Shown here one piece after another: positions 8,195-16,269 of a stretch of DNA of 26,580 nt (positions within the stretch are counted from its first letter, which is position 1; the number at the start of each line of letters is the position of its first letter). The DNA is from Hyphochytrium catenoides. Taxonomy: Eukaryota; Sar; Hyphochytriomycetes; Hyphochytriales; Hyphochytriaceae. Position numbers and translations under genes: made by a program. A model generated the notes under the pieces. It saw only the letters and a list, made by a program, of their open reading frames with translations. It was not told the DNA's origin and did not search any database. The DNA is taken from NCBI GenBank assembly GCA_900088475.1, contig FLMG01004535.1, forward strand, positions 51,958-78,537, written 5' to 3'.

Positions 8195-10018
8195 TTATGG
8201 ATTGATGATACGGTACCCGCGAGAACGTGCCAGCAGCTCACGGCCGCGAGTTGCCATCAGGGCCGCAACTCCAGCGACAGCAGCAAGGAAAGAGAAGTTC
8301 AAGAAGGAGGAGGAGGTCTTCTCGACGCTTGAAGACAGGAGCAGTTGCTGCTCAGCTGCAGGACCTCGGAGCGAGGCAGAAGTGCCTTCAGCCTTGTTCT
8401 CCTTCCCTGCAGAATCAACACCCTCCACCATCTTGTCTGCTTTGGTAGCATCAGAGATTTGAGCTTCGTTCTCGGACTTCACTGCCTTGGAAACTTCAGC
8501 ACCTTTGCTAGATGCCAAAGACTTTGCAACCTCAGCCTTATTTATGTTTGCCGAAACGTCCGCTACCTCAGCCTTCTTTTCTGCGTTAACCTCATTGGAC
8601 TTGTCAGCCTTTTGATTGGCGTTGGCAATCTCCTTGGAGGCATCGACCTGATCCTTAGCATTAACAGCTTGCTCTACTTGGGCTTCGTCATTGACCTCAT
8701 CGGTCACCTTAGCTTTCTTGTTCGTCTTGGCACCCTTGGCGACGTCAGCCACCTTGTTAGCCTTGACAGCTCCTGTCAAGTCAGCCTTGTCCTCAGCCTC
8801 GACAGCCTTTGAGGCTCCCGCCGCTTCCTTGTCAACCTTGGCAGCACTATTCATCTCAGCCTTCTTTTCATTCTTGAGAGACTCCGAGACCTGAGCCTTC
8901 TCACCAGCCTCTGCCTCAGCTTTATTACCTGCCACAGCAGCATCGGAAGCCTCATTGTCCTTATTCGCCATCCGCTCCTGGGTGAGTTCAGCCTTGTCCT
9001 GAACTCCAGACTTCGTAGTTAAGGTAGACTGCTTCTTAGCCTGGCTATCCTGCACCTCCTCAGCCTTGTTCTCCTTTTGTCCAGCAGCAATTGTATCGGC
9101 CTTCTTGTCGGCCTTGGCTGCATCGGCAATTTTGGCATCCTTGCTAAGCTCCACCGCTTCAGCTTTGTTCTCGGTGGAGGTAGCCTCGGAAAGGTTCGTC
9201 TTCTTATTGGTCTTGGCAGCTTCCACAGCTTCTACGTTGTCTTCACTCTTGACCTCGTTGGTAACGTCAGCGGTCTTGTCAGACTTGACAACATCAGCAA
9301 CCTCAGCCTTGTTCTCAGCCTTCACAGCCTTAGGGACCGCAACCTTGTCCTCTGCGGCTGCCTTGTTCTCTGTGGCTGCCTTGCCTTCAACCTTAGCTTC
9401 AGAAACATCGCTCTTGTCTTTAGCTTGAGTTTTCTTCTGTGTCCTTGCGGCACGAACGGCTCCTTCCTTATCAGCTCCTTTCTCTTCGGTGACACCGTCA
9501 CCGCCTTGTGCCTTGGACGGGTCCCGCTTGGCTGGTTCAGGGCCTAGAGGGGTGTGTTCCGGCGTCTCAGTGGGCTGCGGTTCAGCTACTGGCTCTGGCT
9601 CTTCAGCAGGCTCCTCTGGCCGTTCCTCTGGCTCATGTCCCTCCACACCCAGATCATGCAGGAGCTTGTCAACGGCCTTATCCTGCTCCTCCTCACTCAG
9701 TTTGCCGCTCGTTATTTGCTCGATGAGCCTATCAATCTCAGAGTCCTTCTCTTTATGGTGGTGTGCCTTCCTCTCTTTCTTCTTGTGAGAATAGTGTCCA
9801 TGGGACTTGCCTTTTGAACGTAGGTTGCTCGTATCTTTGTCAGAGAGTCCGAAGCTGGAAAGCAGATTGTTTATCTGGCTATCAAACTCTTCAGAGCTCA
9901 GATCACCGCTGATAAGGTTGTTCAGAATCTCATCAGTCTTCTGAGACGCCTTCATCTCCGCCACTGCACAAGCAGCAGTGGCAAGAAGCCCCGCAACAAT
10001 GAAGTTGAGCTTCATCAC
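8195..10018 (-). CDS. Signal-peptide, repeat-rich, single-pass membrane protein of unknown family
   Basis: An intronless gene of 607 residues. Residues 1-20 form a signal peptide with a VAG-LLATAACAVA core and an Ala-x-Ala site before Glu21. Residues 28-58 and 95-125 are two copies of one 31-residue unit. They are separated by a basic His/Lys linker (about 67-92, with HGHYSHKKK and HHH). Residues about 129-167 are Pro/Glu-rich. Residues about 204-545 consist of about 28 degenerate 12-residue repeats rich in Lys, Ala, Glu, Val and Asn, often ending ENKAEV. A hydrophobic helix (about 572-590) follows, then a 17-residue Arg-rich tail ending GYRIINP. The tail has a YxxPhi-type sorting motif (YRII) and a Leu-Leu pair. 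The predicted topology is type I: repeats in the lumen or outside the cell, tail in the cytosol. The repeats recall LEA-like hydrophilic helices, but the period is 12, not 11. Cell-surface or vacuolar location is inferred; the function is unknown. Confidence 0.88.
   Translation of the reverse strand: MMKLNFIVAGLLATAACAVAEMKASQKTDEILNNLISGDLSSEEFDSQINNLLSSFGLSDKDTSNLRSKGKSHGHYSHKKKERKAHHHKEKDSEIDRLIEQITSGKLSEEEQDKAVDKLLHDLGVEGHEPEERPEEPAEEPEPVAEPQPTETPEHTPLGPEPAKRDPSKAQGGDGVTEEKGADKEGAVRAARTQKKTQAKDKSDVSEAKVEGKAATENKAAAEDKVAVPKAVKAENKAEVADVVKSDKTADVTNEVKSEDNVEAVEAAKTNKKTNLSEATSTENKAEAVELSKDAKIADAAKADKKADTIAAGQKENKAEEVQDSQAKKQSTLTTKSGVQDKAELTQERMANKDNEASDAAVAGNKAEAEAGEKAQVSESLKNEKKAEMNSAAKVDKEAAGASKAVEAEDKADLTGAVKANKVADVAKGAKTNKKAKVTDEVNDEAQVEQAVNAKDQVDASKEIANANQKADKSNEVNAEKKAEVADVSANINKAEVAKSLASSKGAEVSKAVKSENEAQISDATKADKMVEGVDSAGKENKAEGTSASLRGPAAEQQLLLSSSVEKTSSSFLNFSFLAAVAGVAALMATRGRELLARSRGYRIINP
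8384..9409 (-). repeat. About 28 degenerate 36-bp (12-residue) coding repeats
   Basis: Within the gene at 8195-10018, residues about 204-545 fall into 12-residue blocks such as TNEVKSEDNVEA, SEATSTENKAEA, TGAVKANKVADV, AKGAKTNKKAKV, SKAVKSENEAQI and VDSAGKENKAEG. A few blocks are shortened or lengthened by one to three residues. The consensus is roughly small-x-AVK-x-ENKAE-hydrophobic. Divergence between copies is high, so this is an old expansion kept as protein and not a fresh satellite. Confidence 0.85.
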
Positions 10019-11310
10019 AGCTCAACGTTCCTTACCCTCTGGCAGGAAATACGTACGAAACTCGAGGTTGAAGGGAGGCTGTTACTACCTTTCTGAAGCT
10101 TGCTCTTCTGAACAATGAAGGCACCTGCGCACTAAGGTCTCTGAGGCTCTGATGCGGTTGAGCAAGGACGCTGGGAACCTTGGGATGAGACGAGGAAAGA
10201 AAGAAAGATCGCCGCTGCTTCGCACTTCCGCCGTCTGTCTTCCCTTCTCAGCGCTTCTGACAGAAGAGAAAAAAGGCTGGCGGTGGTGCGGGTTACCGGT
10301 ATTAGTTTAGGAAAAATGCTGACTATTACGCTATATGAAAGTAAGTTGGAGGAATATCTTTGGGCAACGGGGAAGGTTTTGGACACAAGAGGCAGCAACC
10401 ATGTCATCCTGTCACACACAGCACTAACACAAGTAGCAAAGTCAAACACAGGCCTCTGTTTTGAGACGGCTTTACCGTTTCTATTCTCTGAAAACACATG
10501 ATTAGACGAGCTATCCCCAAACTCATATATAATATTTGGGGTCGTGTTTGAGAATGACATCTATGCACAACTTCCAGGATCAGAATTGCGAGGGCTTTAA
10601 GTGTTGGGTTCAAATTCTAACCTTCTTTCAGCTGTTGGGCGATAAAGGCCTTGCACGGGCGTATCTTTGGCCTGGTTTTGCTGGTTGAAGTGGCTTCTTC
10701 ACCAGACAAAGTGCCTGTTGCTGTTGCCAGGCATCATGGCATCGTCATCTCCCATCAGCTCAATGATGATCTTCATGTTCTCTTCTGCTATTGCAGTCAA
10801 CTCTTCAGCGGCTCATCGACAGAGTGATAAGGACGGCATGTCCCCTCCTTCGAATCTTTGAACGCCGCTCTATGGTCCTGGTGACGATCTCGGTGTAGGC
10901 GAGAAGGAACAAGGAAGATCCATTCGCCTTCATGCAATAGCACTGGCAAGAGAGCGTCTCGGCTATGTGCTGCTGGAGGATGGTCAGCCTAGCTTATGAT
11001 AGAACTGTGTTTTGAGGGGAGCCCACAGGGCACGTGAAGGATCCCAAGAATTGGTGATGAGAAAGTGTCAAGGACTATCAGATGATGGTAGATTTGGTAA
11101 AAGACTCGGTTCAGGAGAGTGCTGATAAAACGATATAAAGAATTAAAAATCACTAGTCATAGCGTTACCCCTGGAGACATTTGTTAGAAGAGATAAAGAA
11201 GATTGTGGGCGGAGCCTTGAGAGAATCGTAGTATAGAGCTATTGCGGGGGGGCCCGTAGAGCTGCACTGGAAAGCTGCTATCTCGGAAGCTTACAAGGGA
11301 GAAACGCCAC
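10019..11310. other. Intergenic region between two minus-strand genes; unresolved ORF cluster
   Basis: The left part (10019-10560) should hold the promoter and leader of the repeat-protein gene. A TATA-like AATATTATATATG lies on the minus strand near 10525-10540, but over 500 bases upstream of the start. A 142-codon minus-strand frame (10132-10560) covers the same stretch without recognisable motifs. The middle (about 10630-10990) carries several short open frames with protein-like composition on both strands that I could not join into one gene. The right part is the 3' flank of the oxidoreductase gene. Confidence 0.45.
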
Positions 11311-12501
11311 TTATTGCTCGGGAGCAATTGACAGAAGGATCTTTCCTGTGGTTCGTCGCTCCTCCAATAGATTGTGAGCCTCTCGCGCATCTTGAAGGGG
11401 AAGGATCGTAGGATCGCCGATCTTTAGCTTCTGTTCTTTCATCAGGCCGAAGACCGCTTTAGCCCTATCCGTCAGCTCCTTTCTCTCCGCAATGTAGTGG
11501 AACAAGTTTGGCCGAGTCAAGAACAGAGATCCTTTCTCCTGCAACAGAGCAGGATCAATAGGGTCCGGAGTGCCGGAGGAAGCCCCAAACAACACCATCA
11601 ACCCACGTGGCCGAAGACAGTCAAATCCTTTCAGAAAGGTTGCTCTGCCTACGCCATCGTACACGACATCCACTCCTCTCCCGCCTGTTATTTCCTTCAC
11701 TTCCTTCACGAAGTCCTTCCTTGTATAAACAACCACCTCGTCACAGCCCACAGCTTTTGCCTCTTCCGCTTTTTCCTCAGAGCTGCATGTTCCAATGATG
11801 AACGCGCCCGCATTGCGCGCTAGTTGAGCAATCAGCCGGCCAGTGCCACCTGCAGCTGCATGCAGAAGGACAACTGTACCTTCCCTCAAAGGGTAGGTGC
11901 TGTGCGTGAGATAGTGTGCTGTCATGCCCTGGATCATACAGGCCGTCGCGTCTTTTAGCGTCAAAGCGTCAGGCACGGGGACAGCCATCGACTGGGAAAC
12001 GGTCGTGAACTCCGCGTAGGAGCCAGAGAGACACTTCGGATACACGACACGTTGTCCCACAGACAGAGATGTGGAGGTAGAGCCTTCTCCTTCGCCAATG
12101 GCCTCGACATATCCCCCACCCTCGAGTCCAACCGTGAAGGGAAGGGAAGGCGGCGTGTACTTACCCTCCCGGAAGTACGTGTCAATGAAGTTAACGCCTG
12201 CATAGCAATTCTTTACGAGGATCTGGAGAATGCATAGGCAAAAAATATAGAAAGACACCCACATCAGCTATTATATTGGGCAGTGCATCAACGGCGGAGG
12301 GAACTAGCTGACCTCACCGCCGCGAGGTTGCGGTGGCTCTACCAGCTCCACTTTCAGAGCGGAAGATGGTCCTGGGTTGTGAACGCGGACAGTCTGCATG
12401 GCGCGTCCACCCGTCTCGGCCACTCCCATCGTGTGAAGACGACGCGTCAGGATTGGAGCTCGCAGCGCCATCCTCATCGAACTAACTAAGTGAAGGCGCA
12501 T
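11311..12501 (-). CDS. NADPH:quinone oxidoreductase, zeta-crystallin-like (MDR superfamily), probably organelle-targeted
   Basis: Exon 1 is 12501-12313 and exon 2 is 12222-11311 (minus strand). They join in phase 0 over a 90-base intron with donor GGTGAG|GTCAGC and acceptor TTCTCCAG, giving 366 residues. From about residue 35 the sequence follows bacterial and eukaryotic quinone oxidoreductases: NFIDTYFREG, GLEGGGYVEAIGEG, VGQRVVYPK, the nucleotide-binding HAAAGGTGRLIAQLA (about 184-198), VDVVYDGVG, RGLMVLFGASSG, GSLFLTRPNLFHYI and the C-terminal DAREAHNLLEERRTTGKILL. These enzymes are NADPH-dependent quinone reductases, usually dimers or tetramers, and lack the zinc site of alcohol dehydrogenases. 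Residues 1-34 are Arg-rich with almost no acidic residues (MALRAPILTRRLHTMG), which suggests mitochondrial import. Initiation at an internal Met (8, 11, 25 or 35) would give a cytosolic form. Confidence 0.93.
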
Positions 12502-12834
12502 GAGGGAAAGGCAACGAACAAGCGCAGTAGAGTAGTGTGCTCTCTCACACCGAACTTCTTGATGGAGCTCGCTCAGGCTGTTCCTCTATTTTATCAACCC
12601 GATCAATGGAAACTGATTGTGGTTGTAAGACAACTAATGACCGTCCAACGACAATGGAGAGCAGAGCAAGCAGGGACGCGATAAGCGCCATCAGGAGAAA
12701 AGAAAGTGCGAGGGAGTGGAAAGAAGGGGCACTGAGAAGTGGACGAACAAGTGAGGGAGAGGAGGAAGTGAAAGAGATAGAAGAGCGACGGGGAGAGAGA
12801 GAGAAAGAGAGAGGGAGGGAGAGAGAAAAGGGGG

Positions 12835-12882
<48 letters not shown>

Positions 12883-13510
12883 AAGAGGGAGAGAAAGAGA
12901 GAGAGACAGATCGGGGACAGAGAGAAAAAAAGAGAGAGAGAAAGACACCTTATTACTATAGAAACTTCAACAGCTGTGATCAGAACCCCGCTCACAAAGA
13001 ACCCCAAACAATTCCTAGCCGTTACCAGTCATACCGCTAACGGCCAGATCTGGGCGCTGGAGGGAGTTACTGAAAGGCAGCCTTTGGGCGCTCGGAACCC
13101 TCAGCCGCGCCAGGACCTGTAACGTCGCCGCGGCCAGGGCGCGAGACAGAGGAGGAAGAAGGAGGAGGAGGAGAAGAGACAGGAAAGACACTTGCCCCCA
13201 GTAGATACCGCCGTACAAGCGCCAGCAACAAGCAGGCAGAAGCTGCGGCTACGGCGCTGCGTGGCTCTGTCTTTCGGCCGCTTGTGCCTCCCCGTCGCCC
13301 CTGCTTCGGTCGTGATGGTTGGGAAGATACACAGGGCTGGATCGGATCGTAGGGTTCTCCTGGCAGGCGACACAAGCCACTTGAGAGCCTACTGTTGAAA
13401 GGCCTACAGAGGTAAAGAGGTGCGATGGAGGCCGTTGAAGAAGTATCTGTGCAGGGGTGAAGAGGCATAACGACTCCCAACTGTACGGTGCGCCCGGGCG
13501 GCTGAGGAGG
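12502..13510. promoter_or_regulatory. Divergent promoter region between oxidoreductase (-) and RWP-RK gene (+)
   Basis: Both flanking genes start at this 1 kb spacer and transcribe away from it, so it must carry both promoters. On the minus strand a TATA-like GATAAAATAG (12586-12595) lies about 90 bases before the oxidoreductase ATG. The centre holds a purine-rich GA tract. From about 13070 to 13330 the sequence becomes GC-rich with CG dinucleotides, as a leader or promoter island might. A minus-strand frame at 13067-13468 (133 codons from an ATG) has a hydrophobic stretch but no family resemblance, so I do not call it a gene. Confidence 0.45.
12790..12947. repeat. Long GA/CT-rich low-complexity tract
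   Basis: About 160 bases are nearly pure purine on the plus strand, mostly GAGAGA with interruptions by A or G runs and single C (GACAGA). It includes an uninterrupted (GA)n block near 12845-12872. It lies between divergent genes, about 290 bases upstream of the oxidoreductase start. GA/CT tracts in promoters can bind GAGA-type factors or form H-DNA; either role here would be inference. Confidence 0.9.
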
Positions 13511-16094
13511 ATGGATCCGAAGTTTGATGACGGGGATCTTGCAGCCTCTAGGACGCTACTATTCCTAGCCTCCACTGCCCTTGGAGAAGCGGAGCGGACG
13601 CCTCAGCATTCTATCCATGAAGAGCGGGCCAAAACGGAGAGGGAGACGGCGGACACGCAGGTAAGATGCTACCAGTCTACTAGCAAGCAAGCTGTCTCCT
13701 TCGGTCTCATGGGCTTAATGACACCAATTAATGGCAGGTGAAGGGAATGCAGATGGAGAGGGGGATGTCAGGCCAATCTGAGGAGGAGTCCTCTTCTCGG
13801 CTCTCTGTCTCCTCTTCTCCCTCTTCGTTTTCTCTATCCCCTGGTGATAAGCCTAGAGGGCATAAGCCGAAGGCGAAGAAAGAACGAGAGACAGTTTCAT
13901 CTCGCCCGAGAGTGGCTCGTTCTCGTGTGAAGGCGATCACCTTCCAGGACCTGCAGCAGCACTTTGATCTGCCGCTGGAGGAAGTCTGTCTCCGTCTCGG
14001 CATTTGCAGGACCGTCCTGAAGTCCATCTGCAGGCGGTTTGGGATCAAGAGATGGCCTTGCAGACAGGTTAGACCAAGATGCGTAACCTGAGCAAGGAGC
14101 TTAACTGAAGCGAGATCCTCCGCCCTCACTCTTTCTTCGTATCTCTTGAACGCTGAGTGCCGCTGCTTCCGTCTGTCTCCCTCCCGTTCTGCTCTTCCTC
14201 TCTCTCTGGTCAGCTCCTTGGCCGTCAACTTGTCCCTGTTGGTCGCAATAGATCTCGTGTCAACCCTTCTTCTCCTTGAAGTCTATTCAGGACGACCAAA
14301 CAATTAACTTTTGACCTCTAGCTAGTTGGTCTCTCCCAGCTCTCCGTGAACTACTGCTTGTATGAACTTCTGTCTGCTCCCAAATGCTCCACGTACACTC
14401 TGGCACTTCACGAGTCATCTCCATCGGCACCTGACTAAAGCCTATCCTACTGCCTCCAGATCCGCAGCTTGACGCGAAGTATCGAAGTGCTGCGAGTAGC
14501 AGAGAGTCGTGCGTCTAATCCTTTTGAAAGCTCGCGACTTCGCCAACAGATCTCAGATCTCCAGTCCAAGCGTCAAAGCCTTCTGCACGCGCCGGCGTCA
14601 GGTTTGTTGCTTAGCCTCGTCTTCCTATATAGTTGGCCGCCATATGATCTTCCTGCTTATCTATGCTTTCTAAAGTGCTTAGCGTCCTACGGTCTCTCCT
14701 ATAGTGTATGCTAACTTGCTAATGATGTAGGGAGACCCAGAGCTGAGGAGTCACCTTTGCAGTCTCAGCGACGGGAAGAAGGAGGAAAATTGAGACAGAC
14801 GGAGAAGAAGCCCTCTCGCCCAGGAGAAAGACCAATTCTGAAGCCCATCTCATTCCGACCGCTAGTAATGTCCACGGCTGAGGCAAAGCCCAGTCCCCAA
14901 AAGGATAAGGGCCGGATGCATAACGTCAGCCCCTTCACACTCCCTCCACCGAAGCCTAATCCTACTCTCAACCTCGGAAATAGCTCAAACCCAACTCTTA
15001 ACCTTAAGCCTAGTCCTCATCCTAGCCCTGATCCCCCTTCGATCTCCTCGGATCGTCCAGCTCAGTCTGTCCAGCGTCACATCCCTTCTTTAAAGATGCA
15101 CGAGCTCCCAACACGCAGCTTGGGCGTTCAGGCAGCTCCATCGATGGTCAGAGCTCTTCAAAAGAAGAAGCTGACTCCTCCTAAACCACTCCCCCTGCTC
15201 CAACCCCTACCCAGAGATGCTCTGCATCAGCAGCGCCTACAGGAGGGACAGAAGCCCTCCTCGCGTGTCGTTCTACAGCGCAAGCTTTCCCTTCCACTTG
15301 CCCCTGACCTTGCCTATACATCGTCTTACTCCCTTGGCCTACCGTCCGCGTCCAGCACGGCTCCGAGCCGGGTAGTTGGACGAAGGAGGCGAAGTAACAG
15401 TCCCTTAGCAAAGATGATTCCATTGGCCAACAGAGGAGGACGACTGCTCGAGAGAAGACAGAAGAATCCTCTCTCTAAACTTTCCACCTCTGAAGAAGTA
15501 GAGTACAGCTCTGTGGACCCCGATATTCAGAGCAAGTTCTCTCTCAAACAAGGGCAGAAAGCACTCATCCCAGTGTCGAACCCCTTCGCCGAGAGTGAAG
15601 ATACAGCCTCTCCTTCAAATGAAGAACAAGCAAGAGAGAGACAAGCTCGGACGTCTGCTAGGGAGTCTCAGCATATGCTTTCCGAGCACTTTAGCCGCTT
15701 TCATCTCGGTAGCGATGAGGGGCCAACAAAGGGCAAGGACTTTCATGGCGAGAGAACGCAACGGCGATCATCTCTGGGCAAGGGTGGGATGAAGGGAAAG
15801 CGCACATCCTCCAAGAAGCCTCTTTCTTTGCCCATAACGCCAGTTTCTGCTCCTCCATCAGGTGCGTGTCTGCTAACAAATGATCGTAGGGGGCTTCGCT
15901 CTCTCTCCCTGTCCGCAGAGTGGCAAGTTCCCATTGCTTCTCTTTGCTCTCTAAGCTGCCAAATCCACTTTCATAATCTTTGTCTTTTCTCTGCCATTCT
16001 AGGAACAGAGCTATTGTCCTCGGTTCTTCCTTCAAATAAGGAGGACGATCGAGCGGAGGATACTAGTCTGTGCCATAACATATCAGCAGCTTAG
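13511..16094 (+). CDS. RWP-RK domain transcription factor
   Basis: Exons are 13511-13660, 13738-14067, 14460-14601, 14731-15861 and 16003-16094 (stop TAG), giving 614 residues. Introns of 77, 392, 129 and 141 bases are GT..AG and in phase. A basic segment (GDKPRGHKPKAKKERE, residues 85-101) may be a nuclear signal. The RWP-RK domain starts at residue 117 (ITFQDLQQHFDLPLEEVCLRLGI, then LKSICRRFGIKRWPCRQ) and continues after the splice with IRSLTRSIEVL. The signature reads RWPCRQ, so the usual final Lys is Gln, encoded by the last codon before an intron. A probable coiled coil follows (about 170-205). The remaining 400 residues are Pro/Ser/Lys-rich and disordered, with an NPTLNL motif repeated. 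RWP-RK proteins are DNA-binding regulators, known for nitrogen responses and gamete or mating-type control in plants and green algae. There is no PB1 domain, so it is not NIN-like. The last intron is a multiple of three without stops. Confidence 0.88.
15862..16002 (+). other. Stop-free 141-base intron that could be retained
   Basis: The donor is CATCAG|GTGCGT and the acceptor is CATTCTAG|GAAC, phase 1 on both sides. The length is 47 x 3 and the reading frame stays open through it. Splicing gives PPSG followed by TELLSSVL. Retention would insert 47 residues that are Leu/Ser/Cys-rich and unlike the hydrophilic flanks, so I treat it as an intron. Both forms would end at the same stop codon. Confidence 0.6.
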
Positions 16095-16269
16095 CCACTA
16101 GTGGTGTGCCAAAGAGAGAGTGGCGTATGTGTCCCGCGAAGGAAAGAGAAGAGTGAGAAACTGGCAATGGACCATGTAGCTACTCATTATGAATAATTGT
16201 CATCGTTAGCATATTTCCATCATTCGGCTAGTCATCTTTGCCCTTCTAGGTCTGCTTCTCTCGTTGGAA
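16095..16269. other. Tail-to-tail spacer between RWP-RK (+) and 5-oxoprolinase (-)
   Basis: Only 175 bases separate the two stop codons, so the 3' UTRs and polyadenylation signals of both genes must share or overlap this stretch. No canonical AATAAA is seen in the expected place for either strand. Confidence 0.6.

Noticed and set aside
8202-9817. Several long plus-strand open frames opposite the repeat-protein gene (up to 156 codons)
   Set aside because: They are complements of Lys/Ala/Glu-rich codons, giving Leu/Ser/Val-rich runs. They overlap each other in two frames and have no motif. The minus strand has one uninterrupted 607-codon frame with a signal peptide and membrane anchor.
10132-10560. 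Minus-strand ATG frame of 142 codons upstream of the repeat-protein gene
   Set aside because: It has no recognisable motif, and its position is where the promoter and leader of that gene must lie. A chance frame is more likely, though not excluded.
10605-10625. tRNA T-arm-like sequence (GGGTTCAAATTCTAA)
   Set aside because: A five-pair stem can be drawn, but there is no upstream acceptor strand matching the downstream CCTTCTT and no anticodon or D arm.
12537-13040. Plus-strand 167-codon frame and minus-strand Leu/Ser frames across the GA tract
   Set aside because: The translations are only Arg/Glu or Ser/Leu alternation from the GA/CT simple repeat, with no unique sequence of note.
13067-13468. 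Minus-strand ATG frame of 133 codons with a hydrophobic stretch (ACLLLALVRRYLLGASVFPV)
   Set aside because: It lies in a GC-rich divergent promoter region where chance frames are long, contains Ser/Pro low complexity, and resembles no family I know.
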